Shown here one piece after another: positions 63,782 to 64,000 of a stretch of 64,000 nt of DNA. The stretch is from Mesocentrotus franciscanus (Eukaryota; Echinodermata; Echinoidea; Camarodonta; Strongylocentrotidae). The stretch's first letter is position 1, and each line of letters starts with the position of its first letter. The stretch spans positions 21,349,267-21,413,266 of the forward strand of contig CP137671.1 of NCBI GenBank assembly GCA_037976565.1, in the 5' to 3' direction. The position numbers were made by a program, and so were the translations under genes. The notes under the pieces are model-generated. The model was not told the DNA's origin. It was given only the letters and a program-made list of their open reading frames with translations, and did not search any database.

Positions 63782-64000
63782 CTACAGCAAGCACAGAGAA
63801 AATGGTGTTTATAAGTCTAATATTTGTTTATAATTTGTAAGCCATTTATAAGTTCCTCTTAAATAAAATAGAAACATAATCGTTACAATACTTTCTTCAT
63901 AAAGATAAATCCACGTCTGGTTGGAACCAAAAGGGCATTAACTCAAATCATTTAACACAGAGTTAACGCCATTCTTGCCCCAAACATAATATTATAGCAT
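63782..64000. other. Gene B intron at the window edge
   Basis: No exon recognised; the helicase cassettes expected upstream must begin beyond 64000. Confidence 0.45.

Overview
The window is eukaryotic nuclear DNA from an animal: AT-rich, intron-dense, full of interspersed repeats, with GT/AG-bounded exons. The many copies of ACATGTA-type motifs, the tRNA-derived SINEs with ATT-type tails, the abundant short inverted-repeat DNA transposons, and the two conserved genes fit a marine deuterostome, most likely an echinoderm such as a sea urchin. The species is an inference.

Two multi-exon genes are readable, both on the minus strand. Gene A runs from an initiator ATG at 40968 to beyond position 1. 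It starts with a chromodomain split over two exons (40846-40968, 36718-36864). A basic exon (22529-22693) and an AT-hook exon (21283 to about 21786) follow, then a giant exon (14743-20363) coding a very acidic, repetitive, disordered region with several SUMO-interaction-like motifs. After a linker exon (7775-7888) come five exons coding importin-alpha-like armadillo (ARM) repeats (6308-6474, 4129-4207, 2269-2400, 372-499 and onward). Almost all junctions keep phase. Two frame irregularities (about 19470-19497 and the start of the AT-hook exon) and a 6.9-kb repeat-filled intron leave open that these are two adjacent genes. If it is one gene, it joins a histone-methyl-lysine reader, DNA-minor-groove hooks, SUMO-binding motifs and a nuclear-transport-type ARM domain.

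Gene B (63781 down to the stop at 50358) is the 3' end of an ASCC3/Brr2-type Ski2-like helicase gene. Nine exons join in perfect phase into 382 residues of the C-terminal Sec63-like domain. A decayed duplicate of one of its exons lies in an intron (55614-55775).

The remainder is introns and a 9.4-kb intergenic stretch (40969-50357) holding mobile elements and tandem repeats. Several elements are delimited precisely by target-site duplications: hAT-type elements at 26230-27332, 30265-31121, 45190-46530 and 61569-63107 (8-bp duplications); TA-inserted elements at 6589-6778, 26302-26843, 31346-32046 and 42551-43453. Some are nested inside others. tRNA-derived SINEs, a SINE with a 7SL-like head, a LINE 3' fragment, minisatellites, and long trinucleotide tracts complete the picture. 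No rRNA gene, CRISPR array or operon is present.
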